64,000 nt of DNA from assembly GCA_045586185.1 (NCBI GenBank), contig JAZMZV010000160.1, positions 1-64,000 on the forward strand, written 5' to 3'. A program made the position numbers and the translations under genes. Every line of letters starts with the position of its first letter. Within the stretch, counting starts at the first letter, position 1. Origin of the DNA: RUG11551 sp045586185. Its GTDB lineage: Bacteria; Planctomycetota; Planctomycetia; Pirellulales; Thermoguttaceae. The notes under the pieces are model-generated. The model made no database searches, was not told the origin of the DNA, and saw only the letters and a program-made list of their open reading frames with translations. Positions 1-8,972 of the stretch are shown here, piece after piece.

Positions 1-227
1 AAATAGTGCGTGACATAGTCAAATTTATTCGAGATACGCCTAAACGCAGTAAAAGTAAAAAAGAACGCTATACACACGACCTTCTTCAAAATAGACAAAT
101 AAACCAAATAAATATGGAGTTCTCTTAAGTTGATACCTATGTGGCGCCTGTCTCGGGCGCCTTGCTGGTACTAGAAAAGACATGTTCGTAGAACAACCGC
201 TCCCGCTGGTCGCTGCATTACCGTCTT
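1..227. other. Window edge, non-coding, repeat debris
   Basis: No credible gene. It contains a short hairpin with GGCGCC arms (about 153-171) and one copy of the dispersed motif CGCTCCCGCTGGTCGC at 198-213. That motif recurs at 10404-10419, 10546-10561 (reverse), 25972-25987 and 30965-30980. Confidence 0.5.
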
Positions 228-2534
228 TCAATTCGCTCCGCGTTCTTTGAGCCACTTAACCAGATTCTGCAAACCTTCTTCTTCGGCATATTGAATGGGC
301 GTCTTTCCTTCCTTGTCCTTTGCGTTGACGTCTGCGCCGTGTTCCACAAGCCATTGAGCCTGATCTTGAGCTCCGTATTGAATAGCAATGTGTAAAACCG
401 TCCATCCGTTTTTGTCTTTTACATTGATATCCGCGCCGCGTTCAATGAGCCAATGAATATGTTCTGGAGTGGGATCAATAGAGTAAAAACTTTCAGACAG
501 CAAGACGGTTTTTCCTTTATTATCTTTTGCATTGACGTCCAAACCCTGATTGAGCAGCCATTGAAGCAATTCCAAATTTTGACTTTCAACGGCATAATGT
601 AAAACTGTTCTTTCGTTTTTATCTTTTACTTTGACGTCTAATCCCTTCTTGACGAGCCATTGAACCAATTCCAGATTGCCGCTTTTAGCGGCGTAATGCA
701 AGACGGTTTCTCCGTTATTGTTTTGGGATTTGACGTCGGCTCCGCGTTCGACTAACAATTGAACCAATATCAAATCTCCGCTTTTAGCGGCGTAATGCAA
801 GGGCGTTGTTCCGTCATTGTCTTTTGCGTTGACGTCCAATCCCTGTTTGAGCAGCCAGTCAACCATGTTCACAATGAGGTCTTCATCGGTAGGATAATGC
901 ATAAATAAATCAGCGGCATAATGCAAAGCGGTGCATCCTTTATTGTCTTTTGCGTTAATATCAGCTCCATGATTTACCAGCCACCGAACTAATTTCAGTT
1001 TGTAAGCGTCTGCGGCGAAAAGTAAAGGCGTAGTTCCGTCATTGTCTTTTGCGTTGATTTCCGCTCCATGTTCAACCAACATTTGAACAATTTCCAATTC
1101 TCCTGTTCGAGCGGCGTTATGCAGAGCCGTTCTTCCATGCTCGCCCTCTTTTGCGTTGACGTCCAATCCCTGTTCAATAAGCCATTGTATAAATTTCAGT
1201 TTTCTGCCAAGTGACGCATAATACAAGACCGTCGCTCCGTCATTGTCTATTGCGTTAATGTCGCCTCCGCGTTCAACAAGCCATTGAACCAGTTTGAAAA
1301 ATCCATCCAGAGAAGCCCAATGTAAAACTGTCTTTCCATGGACGTCCTTTGCATTTATGTCTACGCCCTGTTCAACCAAACATTGAACCAATTCCAGTTT
1401 TCCAGTTTCAACGGCGCGAAACAAGGAAGTATACCCATACTTGTTTTTTGCGTTAACGTCCGCTCCCTGTTCAATGAGCCATTGTATCAGACTCAGATTC
1501 TCGCTTTCGACGGCATTCATCAAGACGGAATTATTATTATCATCTTTCGCGTTGACGTCCAGCCCCTGTTTTACCAGCCACTGTGTTATTTCCAGACCTC
1601 CATCTGAAGCGGCATAATGCAAGAGAGTGTTTCCAGCCATGTCTTTCGCGTTGACGTCAGCTTTATGTTCAACGAGCCATTGAACCAATTCGAGATTTTT
1701 GCTTTGGACGGCATAATGAAGGACTGTTCTTTCATATTCGTTTTTCGCGTTGACGTCTAATCCTTTTTTGACAAGCCACTGAACCATTTTGAGATTTCCA
1801 CCGATAGCGGCAGAATGTAAGATTGTATCTCCAACTTCGTCCTTTGCGTTGACGTCAGCTTTATGTTCTACGAGCCATTGAACCATTTCGAGATTCTTGC
1901 TTTTGACGGCATAATGCAGGACTGTTTTTTCATCTTCGTCCTTTGCGTTGACGTCTGCGCCGTGTTCAATGAGCAACTGAACCATTTCCATATCTTCGAT
2001 TTCGACGGGTAAAAAAAGAGGCGTCCTTACCCGTGCGCCCTTTGCGTTGACGTTTGCGCCGCGCTTGATCAGACATTGAACAATTTTGAGATTGCCATTT
2101 TTGACAGCATAATGCAGGACTGATGTTTCTTCTTCGTCCTTTGCGTTGACGTCAGCGCCGCTGTCAATGAGCAACTGAACGATATTCAGATTATCGCTTT
2201 GAACGGCTGAAAAAAGAGGCGTCGTTCCCCATGCGTTCTTTGCGTTGACGTCTGCGCCGCGCTTGATCAGGCATTGAACTATTTGGAGATTGCAATTTTT
2301 GACGGCATAATGCAAGACTGTTTTTTCATCTTCGTCCTTTGCGTTGATGTCTTCGCCGTTGTCCAGAAGTTTTTTAACTTCGTCTAAAGAACCGTCTTCC
2401 ACGGCGTTAAAAAGAGCGTCGTTTTGAATTGCTTCCTGTGTTTGGTTGTCAGAATTCTCTGCCCCATAACAGACGCCGATAAGACATGTTACAATCATCA
2501 AACAAACGCTCAAAAGAAAATGACGGTTTGACAT
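228..2534 (-). CDS. Secreted ankyrin-repeat protein (about 22 repeats)
   Basis: A 768-residue protein made almost wholly of ankyrin repeats. Residues 1-24 are a signal peptide with likely cleavage after VCYG. From about residue 40 to the C-terminus run about 22 units of 33 residues, each with LHYA near its start and a VQWLVE-x-GADVNAKD-like end; the last unit is cut short at ERGAN. No enzymatic, membrane or anchoring domain follows. CTCCT at 2542-2546 (AGGAG on the coding strand) sits 7 bases before the ATG and supports this start. Ankyrin stacks bind other proteins, so an exported binding scaffold is inferred; the partner is unknown. The N-terminus closely matches the neighbour at 3041-4171, so the two are tandem paralogues. 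The repeats are similar at DNA level, which should allow unit gain and loss by recombination. Confidence 0.93.
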   Translation of the reverse strand: MSNRHFLLSVCLMIVTCLIGVCYGAENSDNQTQEAIQNDALFNAVEDGSLDEVKKLLDNGEDINAKDEDEKTVLHYAVKNCNLQIVQCLIKRGADVNAKNAWGTTPLFSAVQSDNLNIVQLLIDSGADVNAKDEEETSVLHYAVKNGNLKIVQCLIKRGANVNAKGARVRTPLFLPVEIEDMEMVQLLIEHGADVNAKDEDEKTVLHYAVKSKNLEMVQWLVEHKADVNAKDEVGDTILHSAAIGGNLKMVQWLVKKGLDVNAKNEYERTVLHYAVQSKNLELVQWLVEHKADVNAKDMAGNTLLHYAASDGGLEITQWLVKQGLDVNAKDDNNNSVLMNAVESENLSLIQWLIEQGADVNAKNKYGYTSLFRAVETGKLELVQCLVEQGVDINAKDVHGKTVLHWASLDGFFKLVQWLVERGGDINAIDNDGATVLYYASLGRKLKFIQWLIEQGLDVNAKEGEHGRTALHNAARTGELEIVQMLVEHGAEINAKDNDGTTPLLFAADAYKLKLVRWLVNHGADINAKDNKGCTALHYAADLFMHYPTDEDLIVNMVDWLLKQGLDVNAKDNDGTTPLHYAAKSGDLILVQLLVERGADVKSQNNNGETVLHYAAKSGNLELVQWLVKKGLDVKVKDKNERTVLHYAVESQNLELLQWLLNQGLDVNAKDNKGKTVLLSESFYSIDPTPEHIHWLIERGADINVKDKNGWTVLHIAIQYGAQDQAQWLVEHGADVNAKDKEGKTPIQYAEEEGLQNLVKWLKERGAN

Positions 2535-2592
2535 AGGGACGCTCCTGAAAGGGGAATATGGTCAAAAATGAGAATTGAAAAATCCTACTATA

Positions 2593-2620
2593 ATTGTAAT
2601 ACTAATTCAGAAAAAAACAA
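2593..2620 (-). promoter_or_regulatory. Candidate promoter of the 768-residue ankyrin gene
   Basis: On the minus strand TTGTTT (2615-2620) and TACAAT (2593-2598) are separated by 16 bp, giving a leader of about 50 nt before the ATG at 2534. The -35 is only a partial match. Confidence 0.4.
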
Positions 2621-2634
2621 GGGGTCGATTGTTT

Positions 2635-3026
2635 TTTGGCGGCTGAGACGCCCGCGATCCAGCAGGACGTAGCGGTTGCCATGTCCTCGGGATTTTTGGA
2701 GGCTGCCGCGTTTCCTGTTGCGGACTTACGTCCGCCATCCGGAACGGTTTTTGGCTGCGTCTGCGGGGAATAGCGGGGCAGAGAAGGGGTTGGCGGCAGG
2801 GGACTGCCGCGAGCCGGGGGGCGTGCTGGCAATTCTGCGAAATAGATTATTCTTGTACCGGCAAAGTAGCCCGGGGACGGGCTACATCCAAGGGAGGTTT
2901 TCGGCTGCGTCGTTTTGTTATGCACAGTTCTCAACGTTTTGTTCTCCTGACGGCGAATGCGTAATTGCGCTCGCTGCGCTCACACCCACGGGTTTACACC
3001 CGCGGCTTGCCTAAGCTTTCATTGTT
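2635..3026. repeat. Mosaic of dispersed palindromic repeats between the two ankyrin genes
   Basis: Non-coding gap. It holds GCGGAC-TTAC-GTCCGC (2720-2735) followed by a TTTTTGGCTGCGT block, also found at 8727-8765 in reverse, and a GGCAGGGGACTGCC palindrome (about 2794-2807) shared with 8674-8700. A segment at 2866-2945, starting GTAGCCCGGGGACGGGCTAC, is closely similar to 10300-10380. A CCCACGGGTTTACACCCG stem near 2987 recurs near 52256. Open frames across it on either strand are low-complexity shadows. Confidence 0.7.
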
Positions 3027-3058
3027 CTACTGCCTACTGCCTATTGCCTACTGCCTCC
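3027..3058 (-). repeat. Heptamer-hairpin element, one arm only
   Basis: Four or five tandem copies of a CTACTGC/CTATTGC heptamer on the plus strand. Read on the minus strand (GGCAGTA units) they encode the last residues (GSRQ) and the TAG stop of the 376-residue ankyrin protein. No core or second arm is recognisable here. Confidence 0.7.
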
Positions 3059-4171
3059 ATTTCCCCGTTCATTGAGCCATTTAACGATTTCCTGATGACC
3101 ATTTTCTTGAGCGAAATCCAAGGGCGTCTTTCCTTCTTTGTCCTTTGCGTTGACGTCGGCGCCGCGTTCTACAAGCCATTGAGTCAGTTTCAGATCTCCG
3201 AACAGAACTGCAAGATGTAAAATCGTCCAGCCGTCTTTGTCTTTTACATTGACGTCCGCGCCGCGTTCCACCAGACATTGAACCTGTTTGGGGTCTGGAC
3301 CGAGGTAGTAAAAGCGGTCGGACAGCAAGACGGGTCTGTCGTTTTTGTCTTTGGCGTTGACGTCCAGCCCCTGTTTGAGCAGCCACTCAACCAGTTCCAA
3401 ATTGCCGCTTTCGACGGCGTCGTGTAACACCGTTCTGTCGTTTTTGTCCTTCGCTTTGACGTCGGCGCTGCGACCTGCCAGCCACTGAACCAGTTCCAGA
3501 TTTCCGCTGGGAGCGGCGAAATGCAAGACGGTTTTTGCGTCGTCGTTTTTGGCGTTGACGTCCGCGCCGCGGTCGACGAGCCGTTGAACCAGCTTCAAAC
3601 ATCCGCTTTCGGCGGCGGTATGCAAGGGCGTCGCACCCCATTTATCTTTGGCGTTGACGTCCAGCCCCTGCTGGAGCAGCCAGTCAACCAGTTTTACAAT
3701 GCGGTCTTCTTCATAAGGAAAATGTAACGATAAATCGACGGCGTAATGCAAAGCTGTCCATCCGATTTTGTCTTTTATGTTTAGATCTGCGCCCTGTTTT
3801 ACCAGCCATTGAATCAATTCCAGTTTATCGAAATGCGCGGCGAAAAGCGCCGGCGTCCGTCCTTCGTTGTCTTTCGCGTTGACGTCCGCGCCGCGTTGAG
3901 CCAGCAGCTGAACGAGTTTCAGATTTCCCCGATGGACGGCTAAATGCAGAGGCGTCCGACCTAACTCGTTTTTAGCGTTAACGTCTGCGCCGCTATCGAG
4001 CAGTTTTTTGACGTCGTCCAACGAGCCGTTCTCGACGGCGGAAAGAAGAGCGCTGTTTTGACGGTCTTGACTTGCTGTCTGGCCGTCAGAATTCTCTGCT
4101 CCGTAGCAGACGCCGACAGCGCTTGCCAAAAGAAGCAGAACAACGCTCAAAACAAAACGACGATTTATCAT
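3041..4171 (-). CDS. Secreted ankyrin-repeat protein (about 10 repeats)
   Basis: A 376-residue paralogue of the upstream-coordinate ankyrin protein. It has a signal peptide at residues 1-24 (cleavage after VCYG), a matching NGSLDDVKKLLDSGADVN first repeat, and about 10 ankyrin units of 33 residues ending in an EGKTPLDFAQENG unit like its neighbour's last one. Six residues follow the last unit; the final GSRQ and stop are encoded by a heptamer repeat, so the native C-terminus was probably a few residues different. Same strand as the 768-residue gene and separated by 506 bp of repeats, so the two are probably transcribed separately. Function is inferred only as extracytoplasmic protein binding. 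Confidence 0.93.
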   Translation of the reverse strand: MINRRFVLSVVLLLLASAVGVCYGAENSDGQTASQDRQNSALLSAVENGSLDDVKKLLDSGADVNAKNELGRTPLHLAVHRGNLKLVQLLAQRGADVNAKDNEGRTPALFAAHFDKLELIQWLVKQGADLNIKDKIGWTALHYAVDLSLHFPYEEDRIVKLVDWLLQQGLDVNAKDKWGATPLHTAAESGCLKLVQRLVDRGADVNAKNDDAKTVLHFAAPSGNLELVQWLAGRSADVKAKDKNDRTVLHDAVESGNLELVEWLLKQGLDVNAKDKNDRPVLLSDRFYYLGPDPKQVQCLVERGADVNVKDKDGWTILHLAVLFGDLKLTQWLVERGADVNAKDKEGKTPLDFAQENGHQEIVKWLNERGNGGSRQ

Positions 4172-4270
4172 AGAACGTCCCCGGATTGTTAAACGAATAT
4201 AACTGGAAAGCTTACGTAATACTATAATTATAATACGTTTTTATTTTCCTCTTGCGTTATCTGCCAAAAA

Positions 4271-4298
4271 TTGCTAAACTGCGGCGGGGTACTATATA
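4271..4298 (+). promoter_or_regulatory. Possible promoter for the lipoprotein hydrolase
   Basis: TTGCTA (4271-4276) and TATATA (4293-4298) with a 16 bp spacer. The start would fall near 4305, only about 10 nt before the ATG at 4316, and no Shine-Dalgarno is visible. A weak match. Confidence 0.35.
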
Positions 4299-4315
4299 TT
4301 ATATAAAAATTCAAC

Positions 4316-6289
4316 ATGGAAAATCGCTTCCCGTCCTGCCGACTTTCGATAACGCTCGCGCTGATTTTGGCGCTGACAGCGTTCGGCGTCGTTGGCTGTA
4401 TGGGGCCGAAATCTCTGCTTCGGGAGAATAATAAGTCGTCGCTGATGCAGGGGGAATCGACCCGGGAGTTGTCGCTTACTGACGATATCCTCAGCGATCG
4501 AACCATGACTATTCTTCGCACGTGCGACTGGGCGAAAAAAGTCAAATCGCATCGTCAGCAGGTTATCGACGAAATCGAGCCGTTTGTTCAGTCCTCGACG
4601 GAATCGCAGCTGCTTTTCACCGTATCGGAACTGTGTTACAAAGAGGGACGGAAGCTCGAGCTGGAACGGAAGTATCCCCAGGCGATGCGTCTGTACGTGC
4701 AGTGCTTGGTGTACACGTACCGGTTTCTGTTTGAAGCCCGATTTGAAACGGCGCGAAACGCTTACTCGCCGGACTTCCACAACATGTGCATTCTGTACAA
4801 CGCTTCTTCAGACAGAATTCTTCGTTTGATTCAGCTGCAGCTTCAGGATCAGGCGCAGACAAAGCATTCGCTGCCGTATCAGCCGGAACTGCAGTACGTG
4901 CTCAACGGGGGAGAAGAAGCGCTCAATATTGAGATGGTAATCAAAACGCACGACCTGAAGCCGGAGGACGTCAGCGACATTCAGTTTGCCTCAGACTTCG
5001 ACCTCAACGGGACGGTAAACCGGTACCGTCAGCATGGGTTGGGCGAACCGATGATGATTCTCAACCGGTACGACGTCAACAGCCCGGCGAGCAAATACAC
5101 GCCTATTCGGCAGTTCTCGGTGGCGACGGCGCTGATTCGTCCGAACATGGACGCGTTCGACAACGAAGGCGACTCGCTGATGGAAGGCTCGGAATCGGAA
5201 ACGCACTTGACCATCGAGTTTTACGACCCGGTGGAAAAGGCGTCGGTTGAAATTCAGGAAAAGAAGGTTCCTCTGGAAAGCGACTGGACGACGGCGTTGG
5301 TAGCGTCGATGGATAAAATAAATACGGACGACGTCGCGGCTGTCGGTCTGCTGACGCCGGACAAACTCCTGGACGTCATTCCCGGTTCAAGCCGCACGGT
5401 CAAGGGCTTTTACATGACTCAGAAGTACGACCCGAACAAGATTCCCGTTATTATGGTTCACGGCTTGGCGTCGTCACAGGTAACGTGGCTGGACATGTTC
5501 AACACGCTGAGAATCATTCCGGAAATCCGCGATCGGTATCAGTTCTGGTTCTACCTGTATCCCAACGGACAGCCGTTCTGGGTGTCGGCGGCGCAGTTCA
5601 GAGCCGACCTGGCGGAAATCCGTCAGACGCTTGACCCAGACCATACCAATCCGGTTTTCGATCAGATTGTTCTTATCGGACATTCGATGGGCGGGCTGGT
5701 TTCGAGAATGCAGACCATCGACAGCGGCGATCATCTGTGGAGTCTGGTCAGCAAAGATTCCATCGACAACCTCAACGGGTCGCCGGAACTCAAAGCAAAG
5801 CTCAAAAGCTGGTTCAAGTTTACGTACAACACTTCGATCCATCGGGTGATTTACATTGCCGTTCCTCAGCGCGGCAGTGCAATGGCAAACCTCACTACCC
5901 GGTCGTTGGGCAAGGCGTTTATTGCCAGAACTACAGATATGAAAAATACATTTAAAGAACTGATGACGATTCGTAACAATGATATAAGCACGACGTCGTT
6001 TATTTATTCACATAGCACCAGCGTCGATTCGCTCTCGGCGAACTCGCCCATTTTCCCGGCGATGGAGAAGTGTATTAAATCGCCCTACGTAAAGTACCAT
6101 TCGATTATCGGTCAGATGAATGACAAGTCCCAACGCAGCGACGGCGTCGTTACCTATACGTCGTCACACTTGGACGACGTCGAAAGCGAGCTGGTTGTCG
6201 AAAGCGTGCATACGGAAATCACGCGCTGCCCCGCTACGATTGTCGAGGTCGGACGCATTCTCATCGAGAATATGGAAACGTACCGGTAA
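4316..6289 (+). CDS. Alpha/beta-hydrolase (lipase/esterase-like) lipoprotein
   Basis: A 657-residue exported serine hydrolase. Residues 1-28 form a lipoprotein signal with the lipobox VVGC, predicting a lipid-anchored protein. The first half (to about residue 370) has no recognised fold. The second half is an alpha/beta-hydrolase of the PGAP1/triacylglycerol-lipase type: an oxyanion-loop-like strand PVIMVHGLASS, the nucleophile elbow GHSMGG with Ser457, and a late His in VESVHTEI that could complete the triad. The substrate is unknown; membrane lipid or acyl esters are likely from the family. Transcribed alone; two hairpins follow its stop codon. A related but shorter lipase lies at 31707-32807. 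Confidence 0.85.
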   Translation: MENRFPSCRLSITLALILALTAFGVVGCMGPKSLLRENNKSSLMQGESTRELSLTDDILSDRTMTILRTCDWAKKVKSHRQQVIDEIEPFVQSSTESQLLFTVSELCYKEGRKLELERKYPQAMRLYVQCLVYTYRFLFEARFETARNAYSPDFHNMCILYNASSDRILRLIQLQLQDQAQTKHSLPYQPELQYVLNGGEEALNIEMVIKTHDLKPEDVSDIQFASDFDLNGTVNRYRQHGLGEPMMILNRYDVNSPASKYTPIRQFSVATALIRPNMDAFDNEGDSLMEGSESETHLTIEFYDPVEKASVEIQEKKVPLESDWTTALVASMDKINTDDVAAVGLLTPDKLLDVIPGSSRTVKGFYMTQKYDPNKIPVIMVHGLASSQVTWLDMFNTLRIIPEIRDRYQFWFYLYPNGQPFWVSAAQFRADLAEIRQTLDPDHTNPVFDQIVLIGHSMGGLVSRMQTIDSGDHLWSLVSKDSIDNLNGSPELKAKLKSWFKFTYNTSIHRVIYIAVPQRGSAMANLTTRSLGKAFIARTTDMKNTFKELMTIRNNDISTTSFIYSHSTSVDSLSANSPIFPAMEKCIKSPYVKYHSIIGQMNDKSQRSDGVVTYTSSHLDDVESELVVESVHTEITRCPATIVEVGRILIENMETYR

Positions 6290-6290
6290 G

Positions 6291-6340
6291 GGAATTGACA
6301 ATGGTCAATTCCAATTCTTCCCGCAAAAAATTCTTGCGGG
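6291..6340 (+). terminator. Two consecutive hairpins after the hydrolase gene
   Basis: Right after the stop codon GGAATTGAC (6291-6299) pairs perfectly with 6304-6312 across a 4-nt loop. Next CCCGCAA (6320-6326) pairs with TTGCGGG (6334-6340), followed by GGTATTTA. The trailing U-run is poor, so termination is likely but not certain. Confidence 0.55.
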
Positions 6341-6344
6341 GGTA

Positions 6345-6373
6345 TTTACGTTCATAATCGATTGCTTTATAAT
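6345..6373 (+). promoter_or_regulatory. Promoter of the glycosidase-like gene
   Basis: TTTACG (6345-6350), 17 bp, TATAAT (6368-6373). The leader is about 75 nt and a strong AAAGGGGG ribosome site sits 5 nt before the ATG at 6456. Confidence 0.55.
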
Positions 6374-6455
6374 GACCTAATAAAAGACTCTTTGCGCGTA
6401 TCGGCAAAGACGTCAGTCCGTTTGTTTAATTCTAATCCAAACAAAGGGGGAAATT

Positions 6456-8462
6456 ATGAACCACAATCAATCTGTTCTCTGTCGCTGGATGCAATTCCGG
6501 CTCGTAGCGGCGTTGGGCTGCGCTGCGATTTTCTTTGCAGCAGCCGCGTCAGGCGTTCAAGCCGCTGAAAAAACGTACGACGTCGCTAACGCGTCTTTTG
6601 AGACGGCAGGCGTCAACGGAGTTCCGCAAAGCTGGCATGGCGATCGCAACGTTTTCTCTTTCGACGACACTGTGTCACATACCGGGTCGGCGTCGATGAA
6701 ATGGGTCAACGACGATACCAACCGCTATCGGCTGTGTTCTCAAACCGTTGACGTCAAGCCGGGGGAAGCGGCGGTGTTCTCCGTCTGGGTGAAAACGAAA
6801 GACCTGAAAGGCGGAAAAGCCGCTATCTGCATGGAATGGAACGACGCTCAAACCGGGAAATGGCTTGGCGGCGCGTACGCCCGCGGAGTTGACGGGACGT
6901 CGGACTGGACGCGCATTTCCACGTTTGCGGAAGTTCCCCCCGAGGCGAAAGAAGGCTCTGTTCACGTTACGTGCTATTGCACTCAGGGCGCGACGGGAAC
7001 CGCATGGTTCGACGACGTCGAAATTAAATCGTACATTCCGACGTTTTTCTCTGCCATGACGACAAACCGGTATCGTCACATGACAGTCGGCTGCGAAGTC
7101 AAAGCGTATGTCGGGATCAATAACCGGTTCTACAAGATTGACCTGACCAAATCGCCGGGACAGATGGTCGTTTCCGGCGCCAATCTGAAAGAAAACCTCG
7201 TCCTGGCGCCGTCGCGCGTTGGGGACGATTACGTCGAATTCACGATTGATTCAGACGCCCTGCCCGTCGGAGAGTACAAGCTGGAATATCAAACCGTCAA
7301 CCCGATTTCCGAAAAGCCGGAAACGATTTCCAAAACGCTGACCAAGTACGACAAGTTCCCGGCGTACAAAACCCGAATCGACGAACATCGCCGGTTTATC
7401 GTGGACGGCAAACCGTTCTTCCCGCTGGGCATGTATTTCGGCGGAATCAAGCCGGAAGAGCTGGATATTTACGCGGACTCCAAATTCAACTGTCTCATGC
7501 CGTACCATACGTTAACCCGGGAATCGCTGGACTTGTTACAGCAGAAAAACATCCGCTGCATTTACAGCGTCAAAGATTTCTACGTCGGCTTGCGTTCCAA
7601 TTCAGACGAACAGGGAATTCAAATGGCGGCGCAGAAAATCAACGAGTTCAAAGACCATCCCGCCATTATCGGGTGGTACATAAACGACGAGCTGCCGCTG
7701 TCGATGCTTGACCCGCTGACGAAACATCGGGATTTGTGCGAGGAGCTTGACCCGGGACGTCCGACGTGGGTTGTGCTGTATCAGTACAAGCAGATTCGGT
7801 CGTACATTCCCACCTTCGACGTGATTGGAACTGACCCGTACCCGATTCCCTCCAAGCCGGCGTCGACTGCGTACCTGTACGCGAAGTCCACCTACGACGG
7901 CTCGTTCGGCGCGCACGCCATGATTCAGGTTCCGCAGGCGTTCAACTGGGCGTCATACAAAAAAACGCCGGAAGAAAAGCAAAAGAACAGAACGCCCACG
8001 TACGAAGAGCTTCGCGGTATGGCGTGGATGAACGTCGCCGGCGGCGCCAACGGGCTGATTTTCTATTCCTGGTTCGACCTGTGGAAGATGAACAAAACGG
8101 TGGACGAGGGCGGAACCGCTCTGGTTCGAGAACCGTTTGAACAGCGTTGGGCGGAACTGAAAAAGCTGGGCGAAGAGATTGCCGACTGCTTCCCGATTCT
8201 CTTGGGCGACGAGCCGACGCTCAGCGTTACAAAATCGGACGAGTCCGACGAGGAAATCGTTTCGCGTCTGTTTGGCGCCAACGGCTCGACGTGGCTTTTG
8301 ATTGTCAATACCAACGACAAAGAAACCAAGTCAGCGGTTTACGAGATTCCCGCCAACGCAACGCTGGGACAAACCAAACTTGGCTCACCGGCAACGCAGG
8401 ACGGCTCGAAAATCCGAATCGACCTCCCGCCGCTGGAACCGCGTCTGATTGAAATTAAGTAG
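6456..8462 (+). CDS. Secreted glycoside-hydrolase-like protein with N-terminal carbohydrate-binding-like domain
   Basis: A 668-residue exported protein. A signal peptide (residues 1-36, ending SGVQA-AEK) is followed by a jelly-roll module (about 40-195; NASFETAG start and TAWFDDVEI end are typical of CBM4/9-like galactose-binding folds), a beta domain (about 200-300) and a TIM-barrel-like domain (about 305-590). The barrel begins with RRFIVDGKPFFPLGMY, a pattern found in GH2/GH42-like enzymes, and contains WYINDELP, whose Glu412 is the best acid/base candidate. A later barrel strand is ANGLIFYSWFD. A small beta domain closes the protein. This fits a beta-glycosidase acting on polysaccharide outside the cytoplasm; the exact family and nucleophile were not identified. 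Confidence 0.8.
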   Translation: MNHNQSVLCRWMQFRLVAALGCAAIFFAAAASGVQAAEKTYDVANASFETAGVNGVPQSWHGDRNVFSFDDTVSHTGSASMKWVNDDTNRYRLCSQTVDVKPGEAAVFSVWVKTKDLKGGKAAICMEWNDAQTGKWLGGAYARGVDGTSDWTRISTFAEVPPEAKEGSVHVTCYCTQGATGTAWFDDVEIKSYIPTFFSAMTTNRYRHMTVGCEVKAYVGINNRFYKIDLTKSPGQMVVSGANLKENLVLAPSRVGDDYVEFTIDSDALPVGEYKLEYQTVNPISEKPETISKTLTKYDKFPAYKTRIDEHRRFIVDGKPFFPLGMYFGGIKPEELDIYADSKFNCLMPYHTLTRESLDLLQQKNIRCIYSVKDFYVGLRSNSDEQGIQMAAQKINEFKDHPAIIGWYINDELPLSMLDPLTKHRDLCEELDPGRPTWVVLYQYKQIRSYIPTFDVIGTDPYPIPSKPASTAYLYAKSTYDGSFGAHAMIQVPQAFNWASYKKTPEEKQKNRTPTYEELRGMAWMNVAGGANGLIFYSWFDLWKMNKTVDEGGTALVREPFEQRWAELKKLGEEIADCFPILLGDEPTLSVTKSDESDEEIVSRLFGANGSTWLLIVNTNDKETKSAVYEIPANATLGQTKLGSPATQDGSKIRIDLPPLEPRLIEIK

Positions 8463-8480
8463 AACAAAGGAGCAATCTGA

Positions 8481-8525
8481 GCCGAAGAGTTTTAAGCCGC
8501 AAAGAACGCAAAGAGCGCAAAGAAA
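8481..8525 (+). repeat. Tandem 9-mer repeat, inverse copy at 29004-29048
   Basis: Three head-to-tail GCAAAGAAC-type 9-mers preceded by GCCGAAGAGTTTTAAGCC. The same ~45 bases occur inverted at about 29004-29048 with roughly one difference. Related CACAAAGAACACAAA runs occur near 8783 and 31098. Confidence 0.7.
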
Positions 8526-8842
8526 TAAAAACAGACGCGAAGCGTTCAACTAGAACCGCGTAGCGGTTCAATTTTAATAGCCGTGGGTTTTAACCCACGG
8601 AAAATGGAAGGCGGTAACGGAGAGAGCGAAGCGAACGTAGTTACGCTTTGAACCGCTCACGCACACGGATGAGTCCGGCACGCGGCAGTCCCCTGCCGCC
8701 TCTCCGCCCCGCCGAAAAACTACGACGCAGCCAAAAAACTTTCTGGATCGCGGACGTAAGTCCGCAACAGAAAAATATTAACAACAAAGAACACAAAGAA
8801 ACAATCGGTTCTCCCCTCCTTTCCTGAACCCTAAAATTCCTC
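8526..8842. repeat. Mosaic palindromic repeats before the orphan gene
   Basis: Non-coding. It includes ACCGCGTAGCGGT, the perfect 9-bp stem CCGTGGGTT...AACCCACGG (8581-8600), a GGCAGTCCCCTGCC stem shared with the 2794 region, and GCGGAC-GTAA-GTCCGC (8750-8765), the reverse copy of the module at 2720-2735. The open frame on the minus strand here is not credible. Confidence 0.65.
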
Positions 8843-8871
8843 TTGTACGAATCCGTCTTTAGCGTTATAAT
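8843..8871 (+). promoter_or_regulatory. Promoter of the 432-residue orphan
   Basis: TTGTAC (8843-8848), 17 bp, TATAAT (8866-8871). The leader is about 95 nt. Confidence 0.6.
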
Positions 8872-8972
8872 TATATTATTCAACTAATTTTGTTTTTCCT
8901 TGCGAGATTCCCTGTATAAGGAAACAACTCCCGCAGATTTGCCGTTTGCTAAAAATCGGAGAATGAACTGTC

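Noticed and set aside
2602..3014. Two overlapping ORFs on opposite strands between the ankyrin genes
   Set aside because: They lie wholly in palindromic repeats and have no coding signature.
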